Part shown: positions 21,837 to 23,514 of the stretch, in pieces | How the letters are laid out: each line of letters opens with the position of its first letter | Numbering within the stretch: position 1 is the first letter of the stretch | Source: Candidatus Uhrbacteria bacterium | GTDB lineage: Bacteria; Patescibacteriota; Patescibacteriia; UBA9934 | Assembly (NCBI GenBank): GCA_903891735.1 | Contig: CAITFQ010000020.1 | Span: forward strand, 1-23,514 | Reading direction: 5' to 3' | Length of the DNA stretch: 23,514 nucleotides | Notes under the pieces: model-generated | What the model was told of the DNA's origin: nothing | The model's database searches: none | Seen by the model: only the letters and a program-made list of their open reading frames with translations | Made by a program: the position numbers and the translations under genes

Positions 21837-22363
21837 TCTTTTTCTACCTCATCGTCTTAGCTATCGTCATCAGCGCCGCATACGCCGGCTATTCTGCCGC
21901 TCCCTGGGTGCCAACCAAACCCGCCCAGCGCCAACTCGTCCTCGATCACCTCACAATTTCATCGAATTCTCGCGTTATCGACCTCGGCTGCGGCGACGGC
22001 TCCTGGCTCTTCACCTTCGCTGCCAAATACCCACAAATCGAAGCCATCGGCTACGACATCTCTTTGCTTCCCCTCATTATCGGCCAGCTCCGTAAATCGT
22101 TTTCACCCAAACTCTACGCCCGCGTCCACCTCCGCCTTGGCAACCTCTGGCAAGTCGACATCACTCAGACTGACGTCGTCTTTATTTTTCTGATGAAAAA
22201 AGCCTACCCTCGCCTCGTCACCAAACTCGCCACCCTCAAGCCCTCTACCCTCGTCGCCGTCGAAGCCTGGCCCCTCCCTCACATCAAACCACACCAAACC
22301 ATCACCGGGCCCAACCTGCTACCTGTGTACATCTACCAAGGAAACCAGTTCCATTCACTCTAA
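21833..22363 (+). CDS. Membrane-anchored SAM-dependent methyltransferase
   Basis: 176 aa. The ATG at 21833 overlaps the rluF stop; a longer frame upstream is in the rluF coding region. One N-terminal membrane segment (MIFFYLIVLAIVISAAYAGY, residues 1-20) is followed by a class I methyltransferase fold. The SAM motif VIDLGCGDGS is at 48-57, and an acidic residue in IGYDIS follows the second strand. A DVVFIFLMKKAY segment matches motif IV, although the usual catalytic NPPY-type sequence is absent. The domain is short. The substrate is unknown; the membrane anchor points to a lipid, quinone or envelope substrate, but this is a guess. Confidence 0.78.
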   Translation: MIFFYLIVLAIVISAAYAGYSAAPWVPTKPAQRQLVLDHLTISSNSRVIDLGCGDGSWLFTFAAKYPQIEAIGYDISLLPLIIGQLRKSFSPKLYARVHLRLGNLWQVDITQTDVVFIFLMKKAYPRLVTKLATLKPSTLVAVEAWPLPHIKPHQTITGPNLLPVYIYQGNQFHSL

Positions 22364-22369
22364 AAGTGA

Positions 22370-22375
22370 TAGAAT
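22370..22375 (+). promoter_or_regulatory. -10 hexamer (TAGAAT) close to the kinase start
   Basis: TAGAAT is 8 nt before the ATG at 22384, consistent with a leaderless transcript. No Shine-Dalgarno sequence is present. Confidence 0.4.
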
Positions 22376-22383
22376 GGTGTCAT

Positions 22384-23382
22384 ATGATCGATCTTCTGAC
22401 GATTGGCGACATCAAGCTCGACACTTTCATTACTTTGCCCCACGCCAGTGTGGAGTGCACACTCGAGCAACAAGGTTGTAAGTTGTGCTTGGACTACGGC
22501 GCCAAAATCGAGGTCACTTCTTCTCTCTCGCAAATCGCCGGCAGCGCCCCCAACGTCGCCATCGGTGTGGCCAAAGCCAAAAAGAAAACCTCTATTCTCT
22601 CGGTCATGGGTCACGACGTCACCCATCAAGTCGCTTTGCATTTCCTCAAGCTCCATAAAGTCGACACCAGCCTCATCACTACTCTCCCCGGCAAGCAATC
22701 CAGCTTTTCCGCCGTCTTAAATTTTCAAGGCGAAAGCACCCAACTCGTCGTTCACAGCGCCGTCGACGTCAAACTCCCGGCCAAACTGCCAGCCACCAAG
22801 TGGATCCACCTCGGCGAGCTTGGTCGTGGTTACGACAAACTCTTCCGTGAGCTTCTCGCCTTAAGCAAAACCAAAAATATCCGCCTCAGCTTCAATCCTG
22901 GCCAACTGCAAATCGAAGAGCGTAAAAAAGTCTTGCTCGACCTCATTAATGCCAGCGAAATCCTCTTCGTCAACCTCGCCGAGGCCCGCCTTCTTGTCGA
23001 CCCAACGGCCAGCTCAGCTGGTCTCCCCGCCGGCGATCTCAAATCTGTCATGACTAAACTCTACATGATGGGCGCCGACGACGTCGTCATCACCGACGGT
23101 CTCAACGGCGCCTACGCCAACGACGGCAAAACCATTATCCATGCACCCCTTTTCCCCGGCAAACGGGTCGAAGCCACCGGCGCCGGCGACGCTTTCGTTA
23201 GCGGTTATTTAAGCGCCTTATTGCTCGGTCACACTATCCACACCGCCTTGGCCTGGGGTTCAGTCAATGCCGCCAGCGTGGTCGGCCACATCGGTCCCAC
23301 TGCAGGGCTCTTGACCCCGGAGGAGATTACCCGCAAACTTAGTCTGAAACCAAGCTATCGCGTCCGCTCAATCAGCTCGTAA
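22384..23382 (+). CDS. PfkB-family carbohydrate kinase
   Basis: 332 aa from ATG at 22384, where the family's first strand begins (IDLLTIGDIKLDTFI); an ATG six codons upstream adds residues that do not fit. The second PfkB signature is clear: EATGAGDAFVSGY with the catalytic base D269 and the GAGD anion hole at 266-269. A glycine-rich AGSAPNVAIGVAKA region near residue 55 replaces the usual GG-x-x-x-N motif. The family phosphorylates sugars and nucleosides with ATP. Near the pentose phosphate genes a ribokinase- or fructokinase-like role is plausible, but the substrate cannot be fixed from sequence. Confidence 0.88.
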   Translation: MIDLLTIGDIKLDTFITLPHASVECTLEQQGCKLCLDYGAKIEVTSSLSQIAGSAPNVAIGVAKAKKKTSILSVMGHDVTHQVALHFLKLHKVDTSLITTLPGKQSSFSAVLNFQGESTQLVVHSAVDVKLPAKLPATKWIHLGELGRGYDKLFRELLALSKTKNIRLSFNPGQLQIEERKKVLLDLINASEILFVNLAEARLLVDPTASSAGLPAGDLKSVMTKLYMMGADDVVITDGLNGAYANDGKTIIHAPLFPGKRVEATGAGDAFVSGYLSALLLGHTIHTALAWGSVNAASVVGHIGPTAGLLTPEEITRKLSLKPSYRVRSISS

Positions 23383-23390
23383 ATAAGACT

Positions 23391-23514
23391 TTTGTGAGAC
23401 GCTCAGGCTGGGAAGGAGTGAACAGCTGTCGGGTAGCTCCTGTGCCAAGCGAAAGTCGGCCCTGCGTCGAGCCCGCGAGTACGACGAGCTCAGGGGGCTC
23501 GTGCGGTTGACGAC
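23391..23514 (+). ncRNA. Recurrent structured RNA element, copy A2, cut by the window edge
   Basis: It starts 9 nt after the kinase stop codon. GTGAGAC is at 23394-23400, followed by CTCAG as in the other copies, and a TAAATA hexamer 8 nt upstream is a possible -10. From 23457 to the edge the sequence is identical to 151-208 of copy A1. The stretch between (23405-23456) is different and lacks an exact GTCAGCG, so its second pseudoknot strand may have diverged. The 3' half is not in the window. Confidence 0.58.

Noticed and set aside
1..23514. CRISPR arrays, tRNA and rRNA genes
   Set aside because: I saw no regularly spaced short repeats and no tRNA- or rRNA-like sequences anywhere in the window.

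Overview
The window looks like a chromosomal segment of an uncultivated bacterium, most likely of the Candidate Phyla Radiation (Patescibacteria). This is inference from family content, not a phylogeny. The pointers are a type 2 (archaeal/eukaryotic-like) IleRS, a transketolase split into two genes, a TrmB-family regulator, RpiB and Rpe without an oxidative pentose pathway nearby, and a tandem set of secreted proteins with a repeated N-terminal domain. The standard genetic code fits. Most chromosomal genes lack a Shine-Dalgarno site, and several have a -10-like hexamer only 6-10 nt before the ATG, which suggests leaderless mRNAs.

Layout. 1-6061 is on the minus strand: the first codons of a gene running off the left edge, a DHH-like phosphoesterase, ileS and a large coiled-coil protein. 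6121-15115 is on the plus strand: rpiB, rpe, three tandem secreted cupredoxin-domain paralogues, the two transketolase halves and a 953-aa protein with a C-terminal GNAT-like domain. A TrmB-family regulator (minus) overlaps the end of that last gene. 15840-21095 is a compositionally different accessory island. 21123-23382 returns to ordinary genes: rluF, a membrane-anchored methyltransferase and a PfkB sugar kinase.

Two non-coding systems stand out. (1) An intergenic structured RNA family of about 200 nt occurs four times (77-256, 6584-6785, 10084-10284, and from 23391 off the right edge). Its conserved ends can form an interleaved pseudoknot, and its inner stems covary. Copies B1 and B2 stand in front of rpe and tkt, each followed by a GCGGGG...CCCCGC palindrome that abuts the -10. 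The same palindrome precedes the TrmB-family gene, so it may be that regulator's operator. (2) In the island, small SD-led genes alternate with a recurrent two-hairpin module. At least five close copies, plus divergent ones, follow the genes one by one, like recombination sites in a cassette array. The genes include a probable DUF1874 (AcrIII-1-like) ring nuclease, an inverted hicBA toxin-antitoxin pair and several unknowns. No integrase is visible. The island opens with a consensus sigma-70 promoter, a roughly 175-nt RNA and an intrinsic terminator, followed by over 1 kb of hairpin-rich DNA without convincing genes.

Metabolically, rpiB, rpe and tktAB make up the non-oxidative pentose phosphate steps, and the PfkB kinase may feed sugars into them.
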